DNA of 64,000 nt from Azospirillum fermentarium. GTDB taxonomy: Bacteria; Pseudomonadota; Alphaproteobacteria; Azospirillales; Azospirillaceae. A program made the translations under genes and the position numbers. Each line of letters opens with the position of its first letter. The first letter of the stretch is position 1. Under the pieces are notes generated by a model. The model saw only the letters and a list, made by a program, of their open reading frames with translations. It was not told where the DNA came from and searched no databases. Location: NCBI RefSeq assembly GCF_025961205.1, contig NZ_JAOQNH010000001.1, forward strand, positions 706,001 through 770,000. Reading direction: 5' to 3'. Of this stretch, positions 56,867-64,000 are shown one piece after another.

Positions 56867-59800
56867 GTGTCCGAACGCCCCCGCTACCGCCTCGCCCTGG
56901 ATCTCGGCACCAGCAGCATCGGCTTCTGCCTGCTTGATCTGAACGGTGACGGGTGGCCCTGCGCGGTGCGCCGGATGGGGGTGCGGATCTTCCCCGACGG
57001 GCGCGACCCCCAATCCCAGGAGTCGCTGGCCGCCGACCGCCGGCTGGCCCGTTCGATGCGGCGGCGGCGCGACCGCTATCTGCGGCGGCGCGCGGTCCTG
57101 ATGACCGCGCTGGTCGCCGCCGGCCTGATGCCGGCGGACAGGGACGCGCGCAAGGCCCTGGAACACACCGATCCCTATCCCCTGCGCGCGCAAGCCTTGG
57201 TGAGACCTCTGACGGTGCTGGAACTTGGCCGTGCCCTGTTCCACCTGAACCAGCGGCGCGGTTTCAAGAGCAACCGCAAGGCCGGCGGCGAGGAGTCCGA
57301 GGCCGGCAAGATCAAGACCGGCGTCTCTGCCCTGAAGACCCAGCTTCAGGAAAGCGGGACGGCAACGTTGGGGGCGTGGCTCGCCGAACGGCACGCCAAG
57401 CGCCAGCCGGTGCGGGCACGGGTGACCGGCAGCGGCGCCAAGGCCTTCTATGGCTTCTACCCCGACCGCGCCCTGGTCCGGGAGGAGTTCCAGGCGATCC
57501 GCGCCGCGCAGGCCCCGCACCACCCGGCTCTGTCGGCGGCACAGTGGGACCGGGTCGAGTCGATCATCTTCCACCAGCGCCCGCTGCGCCCGGTGCGGCC
57601 CGGTAAATGCACCCTCTTCCCGGCCGAGGAGCGCGCGCCCTGGGCGCTGCCCATCGCCCAGCAGTTCCGCATCCTGACGGAACTTGCCAACCTGCGCTTC
57701 AACCGGCCGGGTGAAGCCGCCTGGGGCCTGACGCCCGATCAGACCGCCAGCCTGTTCGACCGGCTGTGCCGCAAGGGCGACCTGTCCTTCAAGACCCTGG
57801 CCAAGGAACTGAAGCTGCCGTCCGACGTGGCGATCAACCTGGACGACGGCAAACGCGACCGGCTGAAGGGGGACGCCGTTGCCGATGCCCTGTCCGCCGA
57901 CAAGGGCAAGAGGCGGCGCATCGGTGCCGCGTGGCACGCCCTGCCGCCGGACCGCCAGCGCGCCGTCGTCGGCCGCCTGCTCGACAGCGAGGACGCGGGG
58001 GAACTGGCCGATTGGCTGGAGTCGGAACTGGGCCTGAGCCGGGAGGTGGCCACCATCACCGCGGAACGGCCGGGCCTGCCCGATGGCTATTGCCGCCTCA
58101 GCGAAAAGGCGCTGGAGGCGATCGTCCCCCTGATGCGCGACCGCCACCTGACCTACAGCGAGGCGGTCGAGGCGCTGGGCCTCCACCATTCGGACTTCCG
58201 CCCGGACAGGCTGCGCGACGCCCTGCCCTATTATGGCGAGCCGCTGGAACGCTTCATCGCCTTCGGCACCGGCGAGCCGGACGACCCGCCGGAACTGCGG
58301 CTGGGGCGCTTTCCCAACCCGACCGTCCACATCGGCCTGAACGAGCTGCGCAAGCTGGTCAACCGCATCATCGAACGCTGGGGCAAGCCGGACGAGATCG
58401 TCGTCGAACTGGCCCGCGACCTGAAGCAGAGCCGCGACGAACGCGACCGGACCCAGCGCGAACAGGCGCAGAACCAGCGGAAGAACGAGGAACGGGCGCG
58501 GAAACTGCGGGAACTCGGCGTCGAGGTGAAGGCCGAGTCGCTCCTGCGCCTGCGGCTGTGGGAGGAGTTGCCCCAGCATGGCCTGGCCCGCGTGTGCGTC
58601 TACAGCGGCGAGGTCATCAGCCTGACGCGCCTGCTGCGCGGCGACGTGGACATTGACCACATCCTGCCCTTCAGCCGGACGCTGAGCGACGGCGCCGACA
58701 ACAAGATCGTCTGCGTGCGCGCCGCCAACCGCTTCAAGCGCAACCGCTCGCCATGGGAAGCGTTCGGCGCCGTTCCGGTGGACGGGTACGGCTGGGCCGG
58801 CATCGCCGAACGGGCGGCGCAGTTGCCCCCGAACAAACGCTGGCGCTTCCTGCCCGACGCCATGGAGCGATTCGACGGCGAGAAGGGTTTCCTGGCCCGC
58901 CAGCTTGTCGAAACCCGGCATCTGTCGCGCATCGCCCGGCAGTATCTCGGCAGCATCCTGCCGCTGGAAAAGGTCCGGGTGGCGCCCGGCCGGCTGACGG
59001 CGCTGCTGCGGGCGCGCTGGGGGCTGAACAGGATCCTGTCCGACGCGAACCTCAAGAACCGGGGCGATCACCGGCACCACGCCATCGACGCCGCGGTGCT
59101 GGGCGTCATCGACCAGCGGCTCGTCCAACGGGTGGCCAAGGCGGCGGAGCGGGCCGAGGCCAACGAACTGGAGCGCCTGTTCGACGGCCTGCCCGATCCG
59201 TTCGACGGGCTGGGCGGCGCGTCCTTCGGCGATCAGGTGCGGGACAAGGTGCGCGGCATCATCGTCTCGCACAAGGCGGAACACGGCTGGCAGGCCCGCA
59301 TGCACAACGATACCGCCTATGGCCCGGTCGGCGTTCAGCCGGACGGCACCCATCTGGTGGTGACGCGCAAGCCGCTGGCCAGCCTGACCGCCAAGGATCT
59401 GCCGGACATCCGCGACCGGAAACTGGCGGCGGCGCTGGAAGCTCACGCCGCGGCGCAGGCCGCGCAGGGCCGCAGCTTCGCCGAGGCGATGAGCCGGTTC
59501 GACTGGACGAACGGGACCGTGCGCCGGGTGCGGATGCTCGACAGGCTGGGCAGCCCCGTCCCGGTCCGCGATCCCGCCGGGGCGGTGTTCAAGCTCTACA
59601 AGGGCGACAGCAACGCCTGGTACGAGATCCTGCGCAACGGGCGGGGACGCTGGATCGGCCGGATCGTCAGCACCTATGAGGCCTATCAGCTTCACCGGGC
59701 ATGGGTGGCCGAAACGGGGGTCGCGCGGGCCGAGGATGGCCGCCCCTTCCTGGATTGGGCGGCGCGGCGGGTGGCCGGCGGCGCGGGCACGCCGCTGTTC

Positions 59801-60055
59801 CGGCTGTTCAAGGGCGATCTGCTGGCGCTGGGCACGGCCCCCGACCGCCAGATCATGCGGGTGGTCAAGTTCTCCGAAGGGCGGATCGTGCTGGCGCCCC
59901 ATCACGAGGCCGGAAACCTGAAGGAGCGCGATGCCGATCCGGGCGACCCCTTCAAGTACCGCACCTGTTCCCCGGATGCGCTGCGCAAGGCACAGGCGCG
60001 CCCGGCCGGCGTCGATCCGCTCGGCTATGTCCACGACAAAGGCCCGATCGAGTAA
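56867..60055 (+). CDS. cas9: Cas9 nuclease, compact type II-C
   Basis: 1062 residues, in the short II-C size class. RuvC-I YRLALDLGTSSIG has D12. An arginine-rich bridge helix (DRRLARSMRRRRDRYLRRR) follows at about 60-80. RuvC-II EIVVELARDLKQ carries E514. The HNH domain has VDIDHILPFSRTLSDGADNK with H598. RuvC-III RHHAIDA carries H738 and D741. All known catalytic residues are present. It cleaves DNA guided by crRNA:tracrRNA. GTG 56867 has GGAGGAGG six bases upstream. The C-terminus would hold the PAM-interacting domain. cas1 follows after 19 bases. Confidence 0.97.
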   Translation: MSERPRYRLALDLGTSSIGFCLLDLNGDGWPCAVRRMGVRIFPDGRDPQSQESLAADRRLARSMRRRRDRYLRRRAVLMTALVAAGLMPADRDARKALEHTDPYPLRAQALVRPLTVLELGRALFHLNQRRGFKSNRKAGGEESEAGKIKTGVSALKTQLQESGTATLGAWLAERHAKRQPVRARVTGSGAKAFYGFYPDRALVREEFQAIRAAQAPHHPALSAAQWDRVESIIFHQRPLRPVRPGKCTLFPAEERAPWALPIAQQFRILTELANLRFNRPGEAAWGLTPDQTASLFDRLCRKGDLSFKTLAKELKLPSDVAINLDDGKRDRLKGDAVADALSADKGKRRRIGAAWHALPPDRQRAVVGRLLDSEDAGELADWLESELGLSREVATITAERPGLPDGYCRLSEKALEAIVPLMRDRHLTYSEAVEALGLHHSDFRPDRLRDALPYYGEPLERFIAFGTGEPDDPPELRLGRFPNPTVHIGLNELRKLVNRIIERWGKPDEIVVELARDLKQSRDERDRTQREQAQNQRKNEERARKLRELGVEVKAESLLRLRLWEELPQHGLARVCVYSGEVISLTRLLRGDVDIDHILPFSRTLSDGADNKIVCVRAANRFKRNRSPWEAFGAVPVDGYGWAGIAERAAQLPPNKRWRFLPDAMERFDGEKGFLARQLVETRHLSRIARQYLGSILPLEKVRVAPGRLTALLRARWGLNRILSDANLKNRGDHRHHAIDAAVLGVIDQRLVQRVAKAAERAEANELERLFDGLPDPFDGLGGASFGDQVRDKVRGIIVSHKAEHGWQARMHNDTAYGPVGVQPDGTHLVVTRKPLASLTAKDLPDIRDRKLAAALEAHAAAQAAQGRSFAEAMSRFDWTNGTVRRVRMLDRLGSPVPVRDPAGAVFKLYKGDSNAWYEILRNGRGRWIGRIVSTYEAYQLHRAWVAETGVARAEDGRPFLDWAARRVAGGAGTPLFRLFKGDLLALGTAPDRQIMRVVKFSEGRIVLAPHHEAGNLKERDADPGDPFKYRTCSPDALRKAQARPAGVDPLGYVHDKGPIE

Positions 60056-60074
60056 GCACCGTATGGAGTAGGCA

Positions 60075-61058
60075 ATGGCAAGCGCGGCGGGAATCGTCAT
60101 CGAGGTGGCGGAGGACGGGCGGCATCTGTCGCTCGACCGTGGATTCATGGTTGTCTCGGTCCGCGGCACCGAAATCGGGCGGGTGCCGCTCGACGACATC
60201 GCCGTGCTGATCGGCACCGCCCATGGGCTGACCTATTCCAACAACTTGCTTCTGGCCTTGCTGGAACGGGAATGCGCGGTGGTCCTGTGCGGGCGCAACT
60301 TCAGCCCGGCGGCGATTCTGTGGCCGGTGGACGGGCATCATGCCCAGGCCCAGCGGATGCGGGCGCAGGCGGAGATCACCGACGCCTTCCGGAACCGGCT
60401 CTGGCAAGCCATCGCGCGGGCCAAGGTCCGCAACCAGGGCGCGGTGCTGGAGGCGCTGGGCCAGCCGGCCGGGGCCTTTGCCGAGCTTGCGCGGCGCTTG
60501 CGCTCGGGCGATCCCGAGAACATCGAGGCGCAGGCGGCGCGCCGCTACTGGCCCTTGCTGTTCGGCCCCGATTTCCGGCGCGACAGCGACGAACCGGGCA
60601 TCAACGGGCTGTTGAACTATGGCTATGCGGTCTTGCGGGGCGGCACGGCGCGGGCGGTGGCGGCGGCCGGTCTCCATCCGACGCTCGGGCTGAAACATTC
60701 CAACCGTTCGAACCCCATGTGCCTTGTCGATGACCTGATGGAGCCGTTCCGGCCGTTGGTCGATATCCTGGTCCATCGCCTCGCCGCCGCCGGGCAGCGG
60801 GAGGTGGACCGGGACACCAAGCGCGTGCTGGCCGGCATTCTGGTGCAGGATCTGAGAACGGAGGCCGGTGTCACCCCTTTGGGAACCTGCCTGTTCCGGC
60901 TGGCGTCCTCGCTGGCGCACCTGCTGCTGGGCGAGCGGCAGGTGCTGGACCTGCCGCTGTCGCCGCTGCCGCTCGATCTCGTTTCCCCACACACTCGCAA
61001 GGAGGGCGCGCATGGTGCTCAGCGCGTATCGCCTGATGTGGATGATGGTGATGTTTGA
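60075..61058 (+). CDS. cas1: CRISPR-associated Cas1 integrase (type II-C)
   Basis: 327 residues. SLDRGFMVVSVRGTEIGRVPLDDIAVLIGTAHGLTYSNNLL is the Cas1 N-terminal signature. EAQAARRYWPLLF has the catalytic Glu, and LNYGYAVLRGGTARAVAAAGLHPTLGLKHSNRSNPMCLVDDLMEPFRPLVD has the His and Asp of the metal site. It inserts spacers with Cas2. It is a little longer than many II-C Cas1 proteins because the frame continues 47 bases into cas2. ATG 60075 follows cas9 by 19 bases. Confidence 0.96.
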   Translation: MASAAGIVIEVAEDGRHLSLDRGFMVVSVRGTEIGRVPLDDIAVLIGTAHGLTYSNNLLLALLERECAVVLCGRNFSPAAILWPVDGHHAQAQRMRAQAEITDAFRNRLWQAIARAKVRNQGAVLEALGQPAGAFAELARRLRSGDPENIEAQAARRYWPLLFGPDFRRDSDEPGINGLLNYGYAVLRGGTARAVAAAGLHPTLGLKHSNRSNPMCLVDDLMEPFRPLVDILVHRLAAAGQREVDRDTKRVLAGILVQDLRTEAGVTPLGTCLFRLASSLAHLLLGERQVLDLPLSPLPLDLVSPHTRKEGAHGAQRVSPDVDDGDV

Positions 61059-61341
61059 CTTGCCCACGGTGACGAAGCCTGACCGGAAAGCCGCGGCCAA
61101 ATTTCGGAACTTTCTGCTCGATGAAGGTTTCGAGATGTCCCAATTCAGCGTCTACCTGCGCTTTTGCGCCGGCACGTCACAGGTCGAGGCGCGAATCGGG
61201 CGTATTCGGGCGAACCTTCCGAAAAGGGGAAAGGTGCAGATCCTGACCTTTACCGACCGGCAATATCAGACGATGGTGTGCCTGGAAGCACGGACAAAAC
61301 AAGAACCTGCTGCGCGTTATGAGCAGTTCAAGCTGTTTTAG
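61012..61341 (+). CDS. cas2: CRISPR-associated Cas2
   Basis: 109 residues. SAYRLMWMMVMFDLPTVTKPDRKAAAKF is the family N-terminus with the metal-site Asp in FDLP. GFEMSQFSVYLRFC and RQYQTMVCLEARTKQ follow. Cas2 bridges the Cas1 dimers. It overlaps cas1 by 47 bases in another frame, with AAGGAGG before the ATG. No csn2 or cas4 follows, as expected for II-C. Confidence 0.95.
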   Translation: MVLSAYRLMWMMVMFDLPTVTKPDRKAAAKFRNFLLDEGFEMSQFSVYLRFCAGTSQVEARIGRIRANLPKRGKVQILTFTDRQYQTMVCLEARTKQEPAARYEQFKLF

Positions 61342-61367
61342 CGGGTGATTTATGAGGCGAGACGGAC

Positions 61368-61412
61368 AAAAATCCCGGATAATGCATTTAATTTCAATGC
61401 GTTACCCGGGAT
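61368..61412 (-). terminator. Intrinsic terminator between cas2 and the CRISPR array, minus strand
   Basis: An inverted repeat of 15 of 17 pairs (61372-61388 with 61396-61412, 7-base loop) starts with ATCCCGG and mirrors CCGGGAT. On the minus strand it is followed by TTTTTG (plus-strand AAAAA at 61368-61372). It would stop array transcription before it runs antisense into cas2. Confidence 0.85.
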
Positions 61413-61415
61413 CCT

Positions 61416-62242
61416 ATTGTAGCCGCTGGGGGATCGGGGTCCAGCCGCAACAGACACGGCGGCGGGTTTCATCCGCTGACATTGTAGCCGCTGGGGGATC
61501 GGGGTCCAGCCGCAACTGATGAGTCCAGCACGCCGGCACCGTCTGAATTGTAGCCGCTGGGGGATCGGGGTCCAGCCGCAACGTTCATGCCGCTCTACAT
61601 CGAACGCCTGCGATTGTAGCCGCTGGGGGATCGGGGTCCAGCCGCAACGCGGTGGGCTCGGATGAAGAATCCTTGGCGATTGTAGCCGCTGGGGGATCGG
61701 GGTCCAGCCGCAACGTCACCATGGCAGTCGCTGGCGTGGCTGCCATTGTAGCCGCTGGGGGATCGGGGTCCAGCCGCAACAGCGTGCTCCTCCACTGCTC
61801 CAGTGCCTTGGATTGTAGCCGCTGGGGGATCGGGGTCCAGCCGCAACTGTTGGCAGTGGCGAACGACGCCGTCCGCAATTGTAGCCGCTGGGGGATCGGG
61901 GTCCAGCCGCAACGACCTTGCCCGCTACGCCGTGGCGTCGGAAATTGTAGCCGCTGGGGGATCGGGGGCCAGCCGCAACTTCTGCGGGCCAACAACGGCG
62001 ACCTGCTGAATTGTAGCCGCTGGGGGATCGGGGTCCAGCCGCAACAGCATAGGGGGACAGCTACCCCCGCTTGTCATTGTAGCCGCTGGGGGATCGGGGT
62101 CCAGCCGCAACTGTCCGATATGACGCTCGTCCTGCGATTGATTGTAGCCGCTGGGGGATCGGGGTCCAGCCGCAACGTTGGCGGAGCACCAGTTGAGCAC
62201 CGGGTTATTGTAGCCGCTGGGGGATCGGGGTCCAGCCGTACT
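61416..62242 (-). CRISPR. Type II-C CRISPR array, 13 repeats of 36 bp and 12 spacers
   Basis: Repeats start at 61416, 61481, 61547, 61613, 61679, 61745, 61812, 61878, 61944, 62010, 62076, 62141 and 62207. Spacers are 29-31 bases, mostly 30. On the minus strand each repeat begins GTTGCGGCTGG and ends GGCTACAAT. TACAAT resembles the -10 box that drives each crRNA in other II-C arrays. The repeat at 61944 has one changed base, and the last at 62207 has a diverged end (TACT for CAAC). Transcription right to left agrees with the tracrRNA anti-repeat and with the terminator at 61368. Frames that run across it are shadows. Confidence 0.97.
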
Positions 62243-62605
62243 GCAAGCAACAGGCTCATGTCTCGTGAGACATGGGTGAGACACCGGCTCTCAATCGCTC
62301 ACAAAAAATCACGTCAGATGCTGCCGTTGCAGGTAGTCCTCGCTCTGCATCTCCATCAGTATTTCAGGCCCCTCGGCGAGGTGAACGCGAGGGCCGGAAA
62401 ACGCTGGAAATGCCGGAATCCTATATGCCGGCAACAGGCTGAAGTTTCAAGGCAATTCCGAAAAGCGTGACATCATGCAGGCGACTGATTGGGCCACCGG
62501 GACTACGCTTGGATTCGCTACTCTACCCCCTGGCATCCGCGATTTGTGTGACACCGGCTGTGACACCATTTATCGGACTGTATTTCTGACAGTCTAAGAA
62601 CGGCC
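62243..62605. other. Gap between CRISPR array and integrase
   Basis: No supported gene. Features are a CATGTCTC/GAGACATG palindrome (62254-62271) and two direct TGTGACACC copies (62547-62555, 62559-62567) just before the integrase. A similar GTGAGACACCGGCT lies near 62272. A short minus-strand frame ends in this gap but has no recognised family. The direct repeats might be integrase arm sites. Confidence 0.4.
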
Positions 62606-63256
62606 ATGCCCAAACTGACCGACACGACGATCCGTCACACCCGCGCCAAGGACGGGATTCGGACCATTCTGAGGGACGGCGCCGGCCTCGAATTGCAGGT
62701 CCATCCGAGCGGCACCAAGACGTGGTACCTGCGCTGCCGCGTCCGCGCGGAGGGCGGCGGCAAGGGCATCCAGCGCCGCGTCGCGCTGGGCGCCTATCCC
62801 GCGGTGTCGCTGTCGGACGCGCGGCTGGCGGCCGGCCGGGTCGTCTCGGAGGCGCGCAGCGGCCAGGACCCGAAGGCGGCTGAAACACGGGCCGTACTCG
62901 GCCTGGAGAAGCCGCGCACGGTGGCCGACGCTGCCGCGCTCTACATCGCGCACCTGAAAGCGGTCGGGCGGGCGGAACGCTACTGGAAGGAGCGGGAACG
63001 GCTGCTGAAGCTCCACCTCGTGCCGGCGCTGGGCAAGCTCGCGCCGGCCGACGTCGATCGCGCCATGCTGTCGGCCGTGGTGGACCGCGAGGCGAGGCGC
63101 CAAGCCAAGGCCAAGCAGAAAGGCGTGCAGACGCGCCGGCTGGGCAGCGTGATCACCGCGCTGTGGCGGCACCTGGAGGACAAGGGGTGGCTCCCCACAC
63201 GCGGCACGGCGGATCGGTTGCTGGTGTCCGCCGCCGCGGAGCGCTGTACGCATCCG
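62606..63256 (+). pseudogene. DUF4102-type tyrosine recombinase/integrase, truncated by IS66
   Basis: The N-terminal 217 residues are intact: MPKLTDTTIRHTRAKDG, the DUF4102 arm-binding start, then GLELQVHPSGTKTWYLRC and the SAM-like core-binding domain around residues 100-190. The frame then enters the IS66 end at 63257 and stops at 63280. The catalytic C-terminal domain with the Arg-His-Arg-Tyr set is missing, so the enzyme is inactive. Full-length members have about 400 residues. It points to former integration of an island here. The remaining 3' half may lie beyond the window. Confidence 0.88.
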
Positions 63257-63342
63257 GTAAGCGCCGCCTTGGCAAAGTAGGGTCCGACGTCTGAGTTTTG
63301 CGTGGCGCGTCATCGCGCGGACGCAAACGAGTGGCAAACGTC

Positions 63343-63753
63343 ATGGCTTACCAGCGGGTCGAGGTTCTGACGGGGACGGAGCGGCGGCGGAACTACACGC
63401 CGGCGGAGAAGGTCCGGATGGTCGAGGAGGCGTTCCGCCCCGGCGTGGTGGTGACGGAGGTGGCCCGCCGGCTGGGCGTGCACGAAAGCCTGCTGTATCG
63501 CTGGCGGGGGCTGATGAAGGCCACGGGGATCGCCGTGGGCGAACCGCCCAGCTTCACTGCGGTGACCATCACGCCGGAGCCGACCGTCACGGAACTGCCG
63601 GTCGTGGAGCCCCGTGCGCCATTGCCGCCTCCGGCGACGTCGGCCACGAGCCCGGCGATCCTCGAGGTCATCCTGCCCAGCGGGGCACGCCTGCGTCTGG
63701 AAGGGCCGGTCGACCCGGCCCTGGCGGCGGCCGTCATCGGTGCCCTGGCATGA
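63343..63753 (+). CDS. IS66 accessory protein TnpA (Orf1)
   Basis: 136 residues. RRNYTPAEKVRMVEEAFRPGVVVTEVARRLGVHESLLYRWR is the Tnp helix-turn-helix of IS66/IS3-type accessory proteins. The central part is Pro/Thr-rich and the end is LPSGARLRLEGPVDPALAAAVIGAL, usual for IS66 Orf1. ATG 63343 begins the conserved section. It overlaps tnpB by four bases (ATGA). Confidence 0.9.
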   Translation: MAYQRVEVLTGTERRRNYTPAEKVRMVEEAFRPGVVVTEVARRLGVHESLLYRWRGLMKATGIAVGEPPSFTAVTITPEPTVTELPVVEPRAPLPPPATSATSPAILEVILPSGARLRLEGPVDPALAAAVIGALA

Positions 63754-64000
63754 TCCCGGTGCCGAGCGGGGTGCGGGTGTGGCTGGCCAGCGGGCACACC
63801 GACATGCGCAAGGGCTGGGCGAGCCTGGCGTTGCTGGTGCAGGAACGCTTCGCCCAAGACCCGCACAGCGGCCATCTCTTCATCTTCCGCGGGCGCCGCG
63901 GCGATCTGGTGAAGATCATCTGGTATGACGGCCAGGGCAGTTGCCTGTTCATGAAGAGGCTGGAGCGGGGCCGTTTCATCTGGCCCACGCCGGCGGACGG
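63750..64000 (+). CDS. IS66 Orf2 protein TnpB (partial, window edge)
   Basis: 83 codons visible. IPVPSGVRVWLASGHTDMRKGWASLALLVQ and FIFRGRRGDLVKIIWYDGQG are the signature of the IS66 TnpB/Orf2 family. The frame runs off the window. It is needed with TnpA and TnpC for transposition. The ATG overlaps the tnpA stop. Confidence 0.9.
   Translation, partial: MIPVPSGVRVWLASGHTDMRKGWASLALLVQERFAQDPHSGHLFIFRGRRGDLVKIIWYDGQGSCLFMKRLERGRFIWPTPAD

Larger units (their letters stand above)
63257..64000 (+). mobile_element. IS66-family insertion sequence, left part
   Basis: The left end begins GTAAGCGCCGCC, like IS66-family terminal repeats (GTAAGCG), right inside the integrase gene. The 8 bases before it, CGCATCCG, are a possible target-site duplication to be matched at the far end outside the window. 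It contains tnpA and the start of tnpB; tnpC would follow. Confidence 0.88.

Noticed and set aside
62254..62271. Palindrome CATGTCTC/GAGACATG as a parS or phage operator
   Set aside because: Its centre does not match parS and it is a single copy; left as an unexplained repeat.
61585..62470. Open frames across the II-C array, on both strands
   Set aside because: They repeat the CRISPR unit and are created by the array period; they are not genes.

Overview
The window is GC-rich and looks like a chromosomal segment from an alphaproteobacterium of the Azospirillum/Rhodospirillales type. This rests on the mnmE-mnmG-rsmG-parA-parB order, parS sites beside it, an RpoH-type sigma factor, ihfB-lapA, hslVU, and dense chemotaxis and c-di-GMP genes. 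The parABS cluster suggests the left end lies fairly near the replication origin. The genus is an inference. No rRNA or tRNA gene was seen.

Layout. 1-6.05 kb: end of a [2Fe-2S] ferredoxin gene, two tRNA-modification genes, rsmG and parAB, with two perfect parS sites and a third near match at 8.3 kb. 6-11.4 kb: SDR dehydrogenase, YkvA-like protein, Ada/Ogt-type repair protein, CaiB-type CoA transferase, MarR regulator and a 132-bp MITE-like palindromic element. 11.5-16.6 kb: a tightly overlapping run of deacetylase-like protein, membrane protein, fused ABC ATPase and peptide-binding protein, without permeases. 16.8-23.7 kb: dihaem cytochrome, zinc-sensor (CZB) diguanylate cyclase, a metallophosphatase fold that has lost its metal ligands, rpoH, and a chemoreceptor. 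24-30.2 kb: hslVU, trpF/pyrF, an endonuclease III-like gene and a ferredoxin-NADP reductase. 30.4-31.5 kb: a 14-repeat CRISPR array with no cas genes near it. 31.8-36 kb: a RamB/ScfR-type regulator divergent from isocitrate lyase, with iterated TTTACA motifs between them, then a DJ-1/PfpI-fold protein lacking the nucleophile cysteine. 36-56.5 kb: an orphan TpsB, a TPR protein, chemoreceptors, ihfB-lapA, an ABC exporter-like protein with a ruined nucleotide site, GH1 and GH4 glycosidases, LysR, and an HD-GYP response regulator.

56.6-62.2 kb is a complete, compact type II-C CRISPR-Cas locus: a tracrRNA divergent from cas9, then cas9 (1062 aa), cas1, cas2 and a 13-repeat array. The tracrRNA has a 23-nt exact anti-repeat, three hairpins and a Rho-independent terminator. 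Three independent signs say the array is transcribed right to left, against the cas operon: the anti-repeat orientation, the TACAAT at the 3' end of each repeat read that way, and an intrinsic terminator between array and cas2. To the right lies an integrase gene cut by an IS66-family element that runs off the window.

Functional reading: the left half is mostly core chromosome biology (tRNA wobble modification, segregation, proteostasis). The middle is sensing and carbon metabolism. The right end is a defence locus next to mobile DNA. The two CRISPR arrays have unrelated repeats, so the cas9 locus should not serve the orphan array.
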